Of a stretch of 6,309 bases of DNA, positions 1 through 6,309 are shown one piece after another. Position numbers and translations under genes: made by a program. The notes under the pieces were generated by a model, which was not told the DNA's origin, did no database searches, and saw only the letters and a list, made by a program, of their open reading frames with translations. The stretch comes from Anaerolineales bacterium UBA3905 (lineage in GTDB: Bacteria > Chloroflexota > Anaerolineae > Caldilineales > Caldilineaceae), in the NCBI GenBank assembly GCA_002391565.1, contig DGFH01000057.1, positions 1 to 6,309 on the forward strand, written 5' to 3'. The stretch's first letter is position 1. Every line of letters begins with the position of its first letter.

Positions 1-78
1 CTTCTGGGAGATGACGTGGCAGGTCATGAGGCAATCATTGCCCGTCAGACAGATACTGAATGGATAGGGAAAAGCTCG

Positions 79-537
79 ATGACGATAGTGGCGAAATATG
101 TTCACACAAATCTTATCGCAGAAGATTGGCGGGTGCTCGCCCACTTCTATCAGAAAGTTTTTGGCTGCATCCCCGCACCGCCGGAGCGTGACTTTCAAGG
201 CGAACAACTTGAGAGAGGCACGGGCATTCCAGGCGCCCATCTGCGCGGCGTTCATCTGCGATTGCCTGGCTACGGAGACGATGGGCCGACGCTGGAGATT
301 TTTAACTACAATATTCTTGAAACGCGTGGAACACCTGCTGTGAATCGGCCGGGCTTTGGACATATTGCCTTCTCCGTGGAGGATGTATCGGCTGCGCAAC
401 AGGCAGTTCTGCAGGAAGGAGGCCGCGCAGTCGGCGAGATCGTCACCTTGCAAGTCACCACCGGCGCCACAGTGACCTGGTGCTATGTCACCGATCCAGA
501 AGGCAACATGATTGAACTGCAGGCGTGGTCAAATTGA
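79..537 (+). CDS. VOC-family (glyoxalase/epimerase-like) metalloprotein
   Basis: Vicinal-oxygen-chelate protein, 152 residues from the ATG at 79, a usual length for a two-module VOC enzyme. Likely divalent-metal ligands are placed as in glyoxalase I and methylmalonyl-CoA epimerase: His9 (in YVHTN), Glu73 (in LEIFNY), His95 (in GHIAFSV) and Glu146 (in MIELQ). The second module ends with the typical DPEGNMIEL signature. VOC proteins include lyases, epimerases, dioxygenases and fosfomycin- or bleomycin-resistance proteins, and the sequence does not decide among them. I chose ATG 79 because AGGGA (66-70) lies 8 bases upstream and the fold starts just after it. A GTG at 16, with GGGAG at 6-10, would add 21 residues that resemble nothing in the family. 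The frame is open to the left edge, so a longer form cannot be excluded. No signal peptide, so probably cytosolic. It lies 92 bp upstream of the flavin/iron-sulfur fusion on the same strand. Sure of family, unsure of reaction. Confidence 0.85.
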   Translation: MTIVAKYVHTNLIAEDWRVLAHFYQKVFGCIPAPPERDFQGEQLERGTGIPGAHLRGVHLRLPGYGDDGPTLEIFNYNILETRGTPAVNRPGFGHIAFSVEDVSAAQQAVLQEGGRAVGEIVTLQVTTGATVTWCYVTDPEGNMIELQAWSN

Positions 538-629
538 CGATTGGCTGAAAACGCACGCATGCGGTCGACCGACAGACTTGTCCTGCTACAGGTAAGTGCA
601 ACAACATCAAGCATATCAACGGTGCATTC

Positions 630-2075
630 ATGTATACGTTCTATCATTCACCCACCACCCTTGACGAAGCCCTCTACTTGAAAGCCAAGTATGGCGACGA
701 CGCCCGCGCTATCGCTGGCGCCACCGACCTGTTGCTGGAGATCGAACGCGGGGTGCGCAAACGGAGCGATGGCGCGGCGCCCGGCGTGATCGACCTGACG
801 CGCATTCCGGGACTGGCGCAGATCGAGACGCGCGAGGAGTGGATTCACCTCGGCCCGCTCGTCACACACAACCAGGTCGTCGCCAGCCCGCTGATCGTGG
901 AACAGGGCTTTCCGCTGGCGCGCGCCTGTTGGGAGGTCGGGGCGCCGCAGATTCGTAATCGCGCCACCGTCGCCGGCAACATCATCACCGCCAGCCCGGC
1001 CAACGATACGATCGCGCCGTTGCTGGCGCTCGATGCGCACGTCACCCTGGAGAGCGAGGCGCGCGGCGCCCGCACGCTGCCGCTGGCAGCGTTCATCCGG
1101 GGCTTCCGCCAGGTCGATCTGGCGCCGGACGAGTTGCTGACCGGCATTGCTTTCCCGGCCCTGGATGCGCGCACTGACGGCGTTTTCATCAAGTTGGGTC
1201 TGCGCCGCGCCCAGGCGATCAGCGTCGTCAACGTGGCTGTGATCGTGACGCGGGAGGAAACTGCTCCCGATGCGCCGGTGACGCGCGCCGCCATTGCTCT
1301 GGGCGCGGTGGCGCCCGTAGTCGTGCGGGCAACCGCCGCAGAGAGTTTTCTGGTTGGCAAGCCACTCCACAAAGCCAGCATCGCCGAAGCGGCGCGTCTG
1401 GCAGTCACCGCCGCCACACCTATCGACGACATCCGCAGCAGCGCCGCCTATCGCCGCGCCATGGTGGAGACGCTCGTCGCGCGCGCCTTGCATCAGATCG
1501 CTGTCGGCGCTGCGCGGGCAGGCTGGCCGGCGCGTCCGGTCATGCTCTGGGGCGCAACCGATGGTGTATGGCCGGTGATGGGCAATGACCAGAGCAACTG
1601 TGCAACCGAGTCTGACAGTGCATGCGTCAACGGACGCAGCATGCTCCTGCCCGGCGGCATGACACTGCTCGACAGCCTGCGTGCAGCCGGCGTGACGAGC
1701 GTCAAAGAAGGGTGCGCAGAAGGGGAGTGTGGCGCATGTACAGTCATGCTGGACGGCATGGCGGTGATGGCGTGCATGACGCCTGCTGAACGCGCCTGGG
1801 GCAGCCAGGTTGTCACAGTGGAGGGGTTGGGCGCGGCGGAGCATTTGCATCCGGTGCAACAGGCGTTCGTGGAGGCGGGCGGCGTCCAGTGCGGCTACTG
1901 CACGCCTGGCTTCATCATGAGCGCCGCCACCCTGCTGGAGGAGCGCCCGCACCCCACTGCCGCCGAAGCTGCCGAGGCGCTGACCGGCAACTTCTGCCGC
2001 TGCACCGGCTATCACAAGATTCTTGACGCCGTTGTGCTGGCGGGCGCGCTACACACAGCCTCCAGTGAAAAATAA
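630..2075 (+). CDS. Molybdenum hydroxylase FAD subunit fused to [2Fe-2S] subunit (CoxM-CoxS type)
   Basis: Electron-transfer protein of the xanthine dehydrogenase/CO dehydrogenase family, 481 residues. Residues 1 to about 175 are the FAD-binding domain, with the motifs AGATDLLLE (29-37) and ATVAGNIITASPAND (112-126). Residues about 185-290 match the C-terminal domain of the medium subunit. After a linker (about 293-330), the rest is a small-subunit iron-sulfur module. It has a plant-ferredoxin-type cluster (Cys362, Cys367, Cys370, Cys382) and a helical-bundle cluster (Cys421, Cys424, Cys456, Cys458, in CGYCTPG and CRCTGY). All eight cysteines are present, so both clusters should form. In the family, electrons pass from a Mo-cofactor subunit through these clusters to FAD. 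That catalytic subunit is not in the window. In XdhA-type and eukaryotic fusions the [2Fe-2S] part comes first; here the order is reversed. The first strand of the iron-sulfur domain looks shortened (it begins at about CVNGRS, 332). The start MYTFYHSPTTLDEAL is typical of the family, although the upstream Shine-Dalgarno is weak (GGTG, 621-624). Cytosolic; substrate unknown. Confidence 0.93.
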   Translation: MYTFYHSPTTLDEALYLKAKYGDDARAIAGATDLLLEIERGVRKRSDGAAPGVIDLTRIPGLAQIETREEWIHLGPLVTHNQVVASPLIVEQGFPLARACWEVGAPQIRNRATVAGNIITASPANDTIAPLLALDAHVTLESEARGARTLPLAAFIRGFRQVDLAPDELLTGIAFPALDARTDGVFIKLGLRRAQAISVVNVAVIVTREETAPDAPVTRAAIALGAVAPVVVRATAAESFLVGKPLHKASIAEAARLAVTAATPIDDIRSSAAYRRAMVETLVARALHQIAVGAARAGWPARPVMLWGATDGVWPVMGNDQSNCATESDSACVNGRSMLLPGGMTLLDSLRAAGVTSVKEGCAEGECGACTVMLDGMAVMACMTPAERAWGSQVVTVEGLGAAEHLHPVQQAFVEAGGVQCGYCTPGFIMSAATLLEERPHPTAAEAAEALTGNFCRCTGYHKILDAVVLAGALHTASSEK

Positions 2076-2133
2076 CAAAACCAAGTAGCAGATTGGCTAT
2101 TGACTTCCAGGTTGCCACGTCATACCGCTTACA

Positions 2134-2167
2134 ATCTTCCCGGAAGCTTTGGAGCTTCCGGGAAGAT
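2134..2167. terminator. Perfect 15-bp hairpin between convergent genes, probable bidirectional terminator
   Basis: Arm 2134-2148 (ATCTTCCCGGAAGCT) pairs without mismatch with 2153-2167, around a 4-base loop TTGG. It sits in the 130-bp gap between the stop of the flavin/iron-sulfur fusion (2075) and the stop of the minus-strand GH4 gene (2206), where a shared terminator is expected. Neither side has a run of T after the stem, so it is not a textbook intrinsic terminator. Each arm also contains the near-palindrome TTCCCGGAA. It could instead be a dispersed REP-like repeat. The rest of the gap (2076-2205) shows nothing else. Confidence 0.6.
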
Positions 2168-2205
2168 GCAACGTTGTGCCTTGTCGCCGCCAATTCCGCA
2201 TCGCT

Positions 2206-3543
2206 TTATTGCAGGTATCCCAACCAACGCTGCTGCACGCGCAGCATCATCTCCAGCGTCTGCTCGGCGGCGCGTACGCTGTGCACCACCGGGTCAACCA
2301 GCAACGCCTGCAGCGCCGCCGCCTTCGACTTGTTCAGCACAGCTTCAGCGGTCAGGTCGTGCACGGCGACCTGATTGCGCAGCAGGCCGGCGATCCCACG
2401 TGGGAAACGGCCCAACGCCACGCCGTGCACACCGTTGCCATCAACCAGCGCCGGGACCTCGACGGCAATATCGGCGGGCAGATCGTCGATCAACCCCTGG
2501 TTGGGCAGATTGAGCGCCAACACCTCGGTCGGGCGGTTGGCGGCGATGCTCTCCAGCACTTGCGAAGTCACCCAGTCATCGCCTGAACCTTTGAGCAGCG
2601 TCGCCTCCGAAACCTTCTGCGCCACCCAAATTTTGTAGGTGCGATAAAAGTCAAGGATGCCCTGGCTATCGGCCACTTCCCATGCCCACTGAATGTACTC
2701 GCCAAAATGCGAATCGACCGTAATGGGCAGGTAGCCAAAGCGTTCGAGGATCACCTTGAAGAGCCCACGCTCCGCCCAGGGCCGATGGCCGACGGTGGCG
2801 ACATGCGCTGGCGGCATGCTCGGCAGCGCCCACCCCAGCACGTTCGTGATTTGCTCAAAGTAAGCAGGCGCTTTGGCGCGCACATCAGGATAGGCGTCGG
2901 CGCCGGTGTCGCGGTAATGAATGTTCAGCAGCACGCTGAAGTGGTTCAGCCCGCCAGCCTGGAAATGCAGGTTCTCTAGCGGCGTTTCAAGGATGTTCGG
3001 CAGGTGCGCAGGCAGCGACGCCACTTCATGACAGATGCCAACCAGCTTCAGGTCGGGATATTGCCGGTTCACCGTCGTGCAGATGCGACTCATCGGGTTG
3101 CTGAAGTTGAGCACCCACGCATCCGGACAGACTGCCATGATGTCGCCGCAGATGTCGAGGATGGGCGGGATGATGCGCAAGGCGTGGAACAGACCGCCCG
3201 GCCCACCGTTCTCGCCGTAGACCTGGCGGATGCCGTACTGCTGCGCGATATGCCAGTCCTGCTCCCACAGCTCGAAGCGATTGCCGACTTCGATGGAGAT
3301 GATGCAGAAATCCGCGCCTTGCAGGGCAGCCCGACGGTCGGTAGTCGCTTCGAGCGTAAAAGGCAGGTTATACGCCTCGATGTGATGGCGGCCAAAAGCC
3401 TCGGTGCGCGCCAGCGCCTCAGCATTGATGTCGTGCAGACAGATCGTGCTGCCGGCGAAGACCTGGCTCTTGAACAGGTCGCCCATCACGCCCAGGCCAA
3501 AGTTAGCGCTGCCCGCGCCGATCAGGACAATTTTGTGAGACAT
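2206..3543 (-). CDS. GH4 family NAD-dependent alpha-glycosidase, substrate unresolved
   Basis: Glycoside hydrolase family 4 enzyme of 445 residues, the usual length. GH4 enzymes use NAD+ and a divalent metal, usually Mn2+, and cleave by oxidation at C3 and elimination rather than by simple hydrolysis. Visible are the Rossmann nucleotide motif GAGS (9-12), Asn149-Pro150, the metal cysteine in GICHEV (Cys171-His172), the metal histidine in GGLNHF (His201), and DSHFGEY (277-283). The last lines up with SSEHFSEY of the neighbouring MelA-like protein. The C-terminal part (NLPNQGLIDDLP, VEVPALVD) is also typical. I chose ATG 3543 over ATG 3570 because AAGAAGGA (3551-3558) lies 7 bases upstream and the Rossmann strand begins immediately. 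The residue after Cys-His is Glu, where the neighbour has Ser. The protein is clearly divergent from the neighbour, so a different substrate is likely (alpha-glucoside, alpha-galacturonide or other). No signal peptide; cytosolic. Last gene of the minus-strand cluster. Confidence 0.93.
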   Translation of the reverse strand: MSHKIVLIGAGSANFGLGVMGDLFKSQVFAGSTICLHDINAEALARTEAFGRHHIEAYNLPFTLEATTDRRAALQGADFCIISIEVGNRFELWEQDWHIAQQYGIRQVYGENGGPGGLFHALRIIPPILDICGDIMAVCPDAWVLNFSNPMSRICTTVNRQYPDLKLVGICHEVASLPAHLPNILETPLENLHFQAGGLNHFSVLLNIHYRDTGADAYPDVRAKAPAYFEQITNVLGWALPSMPPAHVATVGHRPWAERGLFKVILERFGYLPITVDSHFGEYIQWAWEVADSQGILDFYRTYKIWVAQKVSEATLLKGSGDDWVTSQVLESIAANRPTEVLALNLPNQGLIDDLPADIAVEVPALVDGNGVHGVALGRFPRGIAGLLRNQVAVHDLTAEAVLNKSKAAALQALLVDPVVHSVRAAEQTLEMMLRVQQRWLGYLQ

Positions 3544-3833
3544 GGAATGATCCTTCTTGAAAAATAGCAATCCACTTCACGTCCGCCAAAGAAATCTGGC
3601 CGGCGGCGGATGGACGCTTCGATCTCTGCCAAGTCAGTTTCGCTCAGCCCAGAAAAAACGTCGGCCGTCCAATTGAGGATGGTATCCACATCACCAATCT
3701 CAGAAGAAAGCGGACGCAGCACAGCCACCGGCTCGCCGCGCACGGTGATAATGTACTCTGTCTTCTGCTCGCGAATTGAGCGGATAATCTCGGAGGCTTC
3801 GTTTTTGAGCTGGCGGATGCCGATTTCAGGCAT
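3522..3833 (-). CDS. Phd/YefM-family type II antitoxin, orphan
   Basis: Antitoxin-like protein of 103 residues. The N-terminus IGIRQLKNEASEIIRSIRE (4-22), followed by EYIITVRGEPVAVLRPL (26-42), is the DNA-binding Phd/YefM fold that dimerises and represses its own promoter. Residues about 49-78 form the acidic, probably helical toxin-binding tail. The start is well supported by AAGGAAGG (3838-3845). In this family a toxin gene (PIN/VapC, RelE or Doc type) normally follows directly. Here the next gene is a GH4 glycosidase, and no toxin is seen on either strand nearby. The last 15 or so residues (CYFSRRIIPCLTKLS) read through the Shine-Dalgarno and the start of the GH4 gene (22-bp overlap) and do not look like family sequence, which suggests the original 3' end was lost. 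Its base composition looks less GC-rich than its neighbours, compatible with acquisition by transfer. It may still act as a DNA-binding regulator or as an antidote to a distant toxin; that is inference. Confidence 0.8.
   Translation of the reverse strand: MPEIGIRQLKNEASEIIRSIREQKTEYIITVRGEPVAVLRPLSSEIGDVDTILNWTADVFSGLSETDLAEIEASIRRRPDFFGGREVDCYFSRRIIPCLTKLS
3551..3558 (-). promoter_or_regulatory. Ribosome binding site of the downstream GH4 gene
   Basis: AAGAAGGA on the minus strand, 7 bases before ATG 3543. This fixes the start at 3543 rather than the in-frame ATG at 3570. The site lies inside the 3' end of the antitoxin reading frame, so translation of the two genes may interact. Confidence 0.75.
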
Positions 3834-3837
3834 GGCG

Positions 3838-3845
3838 CCTTCCTT
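3838..3845 (-). promoter_or_regulatory. Ribosome binding site of the antitoxin gene
   Basis: AAGGAAGG on the minus strand, ending 4 bases before the ATG at 3833, with its AGGA core 7 bases away. It is a strong site and supports the antitoxin frame as a real translated gene rather than a shadow. Confidence 0.7.
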
Positions 3846-3862
3846 GCAATGTGGCCATATTG

Positions 3863-3899
3863 GTAGCTACAGTATGTATAAGGGCGGCCCATGCCTCAA
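3863..3899 (-). promoter_or_regulatory. Candidate promoter and operator of the antitoxin gene
   Basis: On the minus strand, TTGAGG (3899-3894) and CATACT (3876-3871) are 17 bases apart, each matching four of six bases of the sigma-70 consensus. Directly downstream is the 8-bp palindrome GTAGCTAC (3863-3870), where an autoregulating Phd/YefM antitoxin could bind. The spacer is relatively AT-rich here (TTATACATACTGTAG). Short motifs like these arise by chance, so this is only a suggestion. Confidence 0.25.
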
Positions 3900-3900
3900 T

Positions 3901-3936
3901 GCAAGACATCCATCCGAGGGTCGATGGATGTCTTGC
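3901..3936. terminator. Perfect 14-bp hairpin after the alpha-galactosidase gene
   Basis: GCAAGACATCCATC (3901-3914) and its exact complement (3923-3936) flank an 8-base loop. The hairpin begins 10 bases past the stop codon of the MelA-like gene (3947) and lies upstream of the candidate antitoxin promoter. It is therefore placed to end the fucosidase/galactosidase transcript, or to stabilise its 3' end, before the antitoxin. No T-run follows on the minus strand (ATTGAGG), so classical intrinsic termination is uncertain. Confidence 0.55.
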
Positions 3937-3946
3937 CCCACGCAAC

Positions 3947-5332
3947 TCATCGATACGTTGGCAACCAGTCCCCATGCGCCTCGATCAGGTCGTCCACCAG
4001 ATGCCAGATTTGATCCAGGCTCAGCTCAGCGGCGGTGTGCGGGTCGAGCATGGCGGCGTAATAGATGTATTCGCGCTTGCCGGTGAGCGCCGCCTCAACG
4101 ACCATCTCTTGCACGTTGACATTGGTGCGCATCATGGCGGCGAGATGCGGCGGCAGCGTCCCGATCTTGGTGGGCTGCAGACCGTTTTTGTCCACCAGCA
4201 CCGGCACTTCGACGCAGCACCCCTGTGGCAGGTTGTCGATCAGGCCGTGGTTGGGTACGTTGCCATAGATCACGCGCGGCTGGCCGGTGACGATGCTGTG
4301 TACGATCAACGAGCCGTATTCGTGGCTGCGACGCACTTCGTTGGCATGTTCGTATTCTTCCACCACCCAGGGCATGTGCGCCTCCGGCACACCCGCTTTG
4401 CGCATCGCAGCCACAAATTCGGCCTTGAGGTCTGCGTCTGGGTTTTCCAATTTGCGGCGCAGAAATTCCCAACCGGTGATCTGCACCTCACAACGGCGGA
4501 TGTATTCGTCGAGCGGAATGTTGAACTCCTCGATCAGGTCAGGGCGGTCGCGCTTGATAAACCACGGCACATACTCACTGAAGTGCTCGCTCGACTCTGT
4601 GACGAAATAGCCAACGCGCTTGAAGATCTCGTAGCGCACACGGTTCCAGTCGGGCACGCGGCCTTCGTCGAGGACTCTGCGAATCAACGGATAGAGATTC
4701 TCGCCGTTACGCTCGAACTTGAGATAGAAAGCCATGTGATTGATACCCGCGCAGACGTAGTTGATCTCGTCAATCGGGACGCCGATGTCTTCGGCCAGTT
4801 GCTCCGCTGTCCCCTGCACGCTGTGACAGAGACCGACCGTTTTGATGCCAGTGGCGCGGCTGAGCGCCCAGCAGTTCATTGCCATCGGGTTGACGTACTG
4901 GAGAAAGGTCACGTCCGGGCAAAGTTCTTCCATATCACGCGCAATGTCGAGAAAGACCGGGATCGTGCGCAACCCGCGCATGATCCCGCCAATGCCCAGC
5001 GTGTCGGCGATGGTCTGGCGCAGGCCATACTTCTTGGGGATCTCGAAGTCGACGACGGTGGCAGGCTTGTAGCCGCCGATCTGGAACATGCTGATGGCGA
5101 AGTCGGCGTCCTTCAGCGACTGACGACGATCCAGCGTCGCCTCAATTTTCGGTGAAATTCCAAAAAACTTAGCAATCTGATGAGCAACGATCTCGGACGT
5201 GCGCAGGCGATCGGGATCAATGTCAAAGAGGCTGATGGTGGCGTCCTGCAACTCTGGATAGCTGAGAATGTCGCCCATCAGGTTTTTGGCAAAGACGGTG
5301 CTGCCAGCGCCAAGAAAGCTGATTTTTGTCAT
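3947..5332 (-). CDS. melA: GH4 alpha-galactosidase, MelA-like
   Basis: NAD- and Mn-dependent alpha-galactosidase of 461 residues, releasing galactose from melibiose- or raffinose-type alpha-galactosides in the cytosol. It closely follows E. coli MelA as I remember it. Shared stretches include FLGAGST (6-12, NAD binding), MFQIGGY (82-88), RQTIADTLG (105-113), YVNPMAMN (146-153), GLCHSVQGTAE (167-177, metal Cys169), CAGINHMAFYL (194-204, metal His199), FVTESSEHFSEY (243-254), NLPQGCCVEV (367-376) and AAMLDPHTAA (426-435). Residues about 292-337 look longer than the matching part of E. coli MelA, in a variable region. The start is supported by AGAGGA (5340-5345), 7 bases before the ATG. It lies downstream of the fucosidase and upstream of the antitoxin and a second GH4 gene. 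Related GH4 proteins can act on alpha-glucosides or alpha-galacturonides, but the CHSV motif and overall match favour galactosides. Confidence 0.93.
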   Translation of the reverse strand: MTKISFLGAGSTVFAKNLMGDILSYPELQDATISLFDIDPDRLRTSEIVAHQIAKFFGISPKIEATLDRRQSLKDADFAISMFQIGGYKPATVVDFEIPKKYGLRQTIADTLGIGGIMRGLRTIPVFLDIARDMEELCPDVTFLQYVNPMAMNCWALSRATGIKTVGLCHSVQGTAEQLAEDIGVPIDEINYVCAGINHMAFYLKFERNGENLYPLIRRVLDEGRVPDWNRVRYEIFKRVGYFVTESSEHFSEYVPWFIKRDRPDLIEEFNIPLDEYIRRCEVQITGWEFLRRKLENPDADLKAEFVAAMRKAGVPEAHMPWVVEEYEHANEVRRSHEYGSLIVHSIVTGQPRVIYGNVPNHGLIDNLPQGCCVEVPVLVDKNGLQPTKIGTLPPHLAAMMRTNVNVQEMVVEAALTGKREYIYYAAMLDPHTAAELSLDQIWHLVDDLIEAHGDWLPTYR

Positions 5333-5339
5333 TTTGGTT

Positions 5340-5345
5340 TCCTCT
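5340..5345 (-). promoter_or_regulatory. Ribosome binding site of the MelA-like gene
   Basis: AGAGGA on the minus strand, 7 bases before ATG 5332. It confirms the start of the alpha-galactosidase and shows that this gene has its own translation signal, independent of the fucosidase 150 bp upstream. Confidence 0.65.
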
Positions 5346-5379
5346 GTAAACAGAATCGAGTCAAACAGTCACATTGACA

Positions 5380-5452
5380 CGCGGATCACACGGATTGGGC
5401 GGATTGACGCTGATTTGATTCGCACTGATCCGCGATCTCCGCATCATCCGCG
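5380..5452. repeat. Large imperfect inverted repeat built of CGGAT/ATCCG units
   Basis: The left arm 5380-5404 carries three GGAT-type units (CGCGGAT, CGGAT, CGGAT). The right arm 5428-5452 carries their complements (ATCCGCG, TCCGC, ATCCGCG). By hand alignment 18 of 25 arm positions pair, around a 23-base centre. It fills most of the 150-bp gap between the fucosidase stop (5483) and the alpha-galactosidase start (5332). It could be an RNA hairpin in the operon leader or a copy of a dispersed palindromic repeat. I see no clear promoter in this gap. Confidence 0.5.
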
Positions 5453-5482
5453 CGCCATTTTAATCAACCCAATGGTTACGTC

Positions 5483-6309
<827 letters not shown>

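Noticed and set aside
534..562. TTGACG box at the VOC stop codon as a promoter for the fusion gene
   Set aside because: At 17 bases distance there is only a poor -10 match (GCATG-like), so it was not listed.
648..2015. Long minus-strand open frame opposite the FAD/[2Fe-2S] fusion
   Set aside because: Its residues are rich in Arg, Ala and His with no family motif, and it is explained by the GC-rich codon pattern of the plus-strand gene, which has clear domains.
2100..2586. Several overlapping plus-strand frames across the convergent gap and the GH4 3' end
   Set aside because: They run through the hairpin and antisense to GH4 coding sequence. Their compositions are low-complexity and mutually exclusive.
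3004..3567. Plus-strand open frame opposite the second GH4 gene
   Set aside because: It is antisense to a conserved NAD-binding domain, has no recognisable motif and no convincing ribosome binding site.
3843..3905. TTGCAATG and CAATGCAA flanking the antitoxin leader as a long-range inverted repeat
   Set aside because: The two pair with a mismatch, are only 8 bases long and lie about 45 bases apart, so chance is the simplest explanation.
3851..5155. Plus-strand open frame of over 400 codons opposite the MelA-like gene
   Set aside because: The minus-strand frame matches GH4 along its whole length. The plus frame shows no domain and is a compositional shadow.
2206..5332. The two GH4 genes as a recent tandem duplication
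   Set aside because: The proteins share only family motifs and short conserved stretches, and their lengths and metal-site residues differ. They are old paralogues or separately acquired.

Overview
The window is a GC-rich bacterial segment of about 6.3 kb. It carries two transcription units that converge on a strong hairpin at about 2134-2167. Codon use, the mix of a CO-dehydrogenase-type flavoprotein/iron-sulfur protein with NAD-dependent GH4 glycosidases, and compact AT-poor spacers fit an environmental bacterium. I lean towards Chloroflexota, but this rests on general resemblance and no marker gene is present.

Left part, plus strand (1-2075). A small vicinal-oxygen-chelate (VOC) metalloprotein is followed by a 481-residue fusion protein. 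The fusion joins the FAD-binding subunit of a molybdenum hydroxylase (CoxM-like) to the [2Fe-2S] subunit (CoxS-like) in one frame, with the FAD module first. No molybdopterin-binding catalytic subunit lies in the window, so it must be encoded upstream of the left edge or elsewhere.

Right part, minus strand (6309 down to 2206). This is a glycoside-degradation cluster, read in this order: a GH29 alpha-L-fucosidase (5' end cut by the window edge), a MelA-like GH4 alpha-galactosidase, a Phd/YefM-family antitoxin with no toxin beside it, and a second, divergent GH4 glycosidase. A spacer with a large imperfect inverted repeat (5380-5452) separates the first two genes. A perfect 14-bp hairpin (3901-3936) follows the alpha-galactosidase. 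The antitoxin reading frame overlaps the start of the second GH4 gene by 22 bp. The three glycosidases would together remove fucosyl, galactosyl and another alpha-linked sugar from plant-type or microbial oligosaccharides. No transporter or regulator of the cluster is visible here.

The most unusual points are the FAD-then-[2Fe-2S] fusion order, the orphan antitoxin inside a sugar operon, and three palindromic elements in the spacers. I found no tRNA, rRNA, CRISPR array, transposase or recognisable riboswitch.
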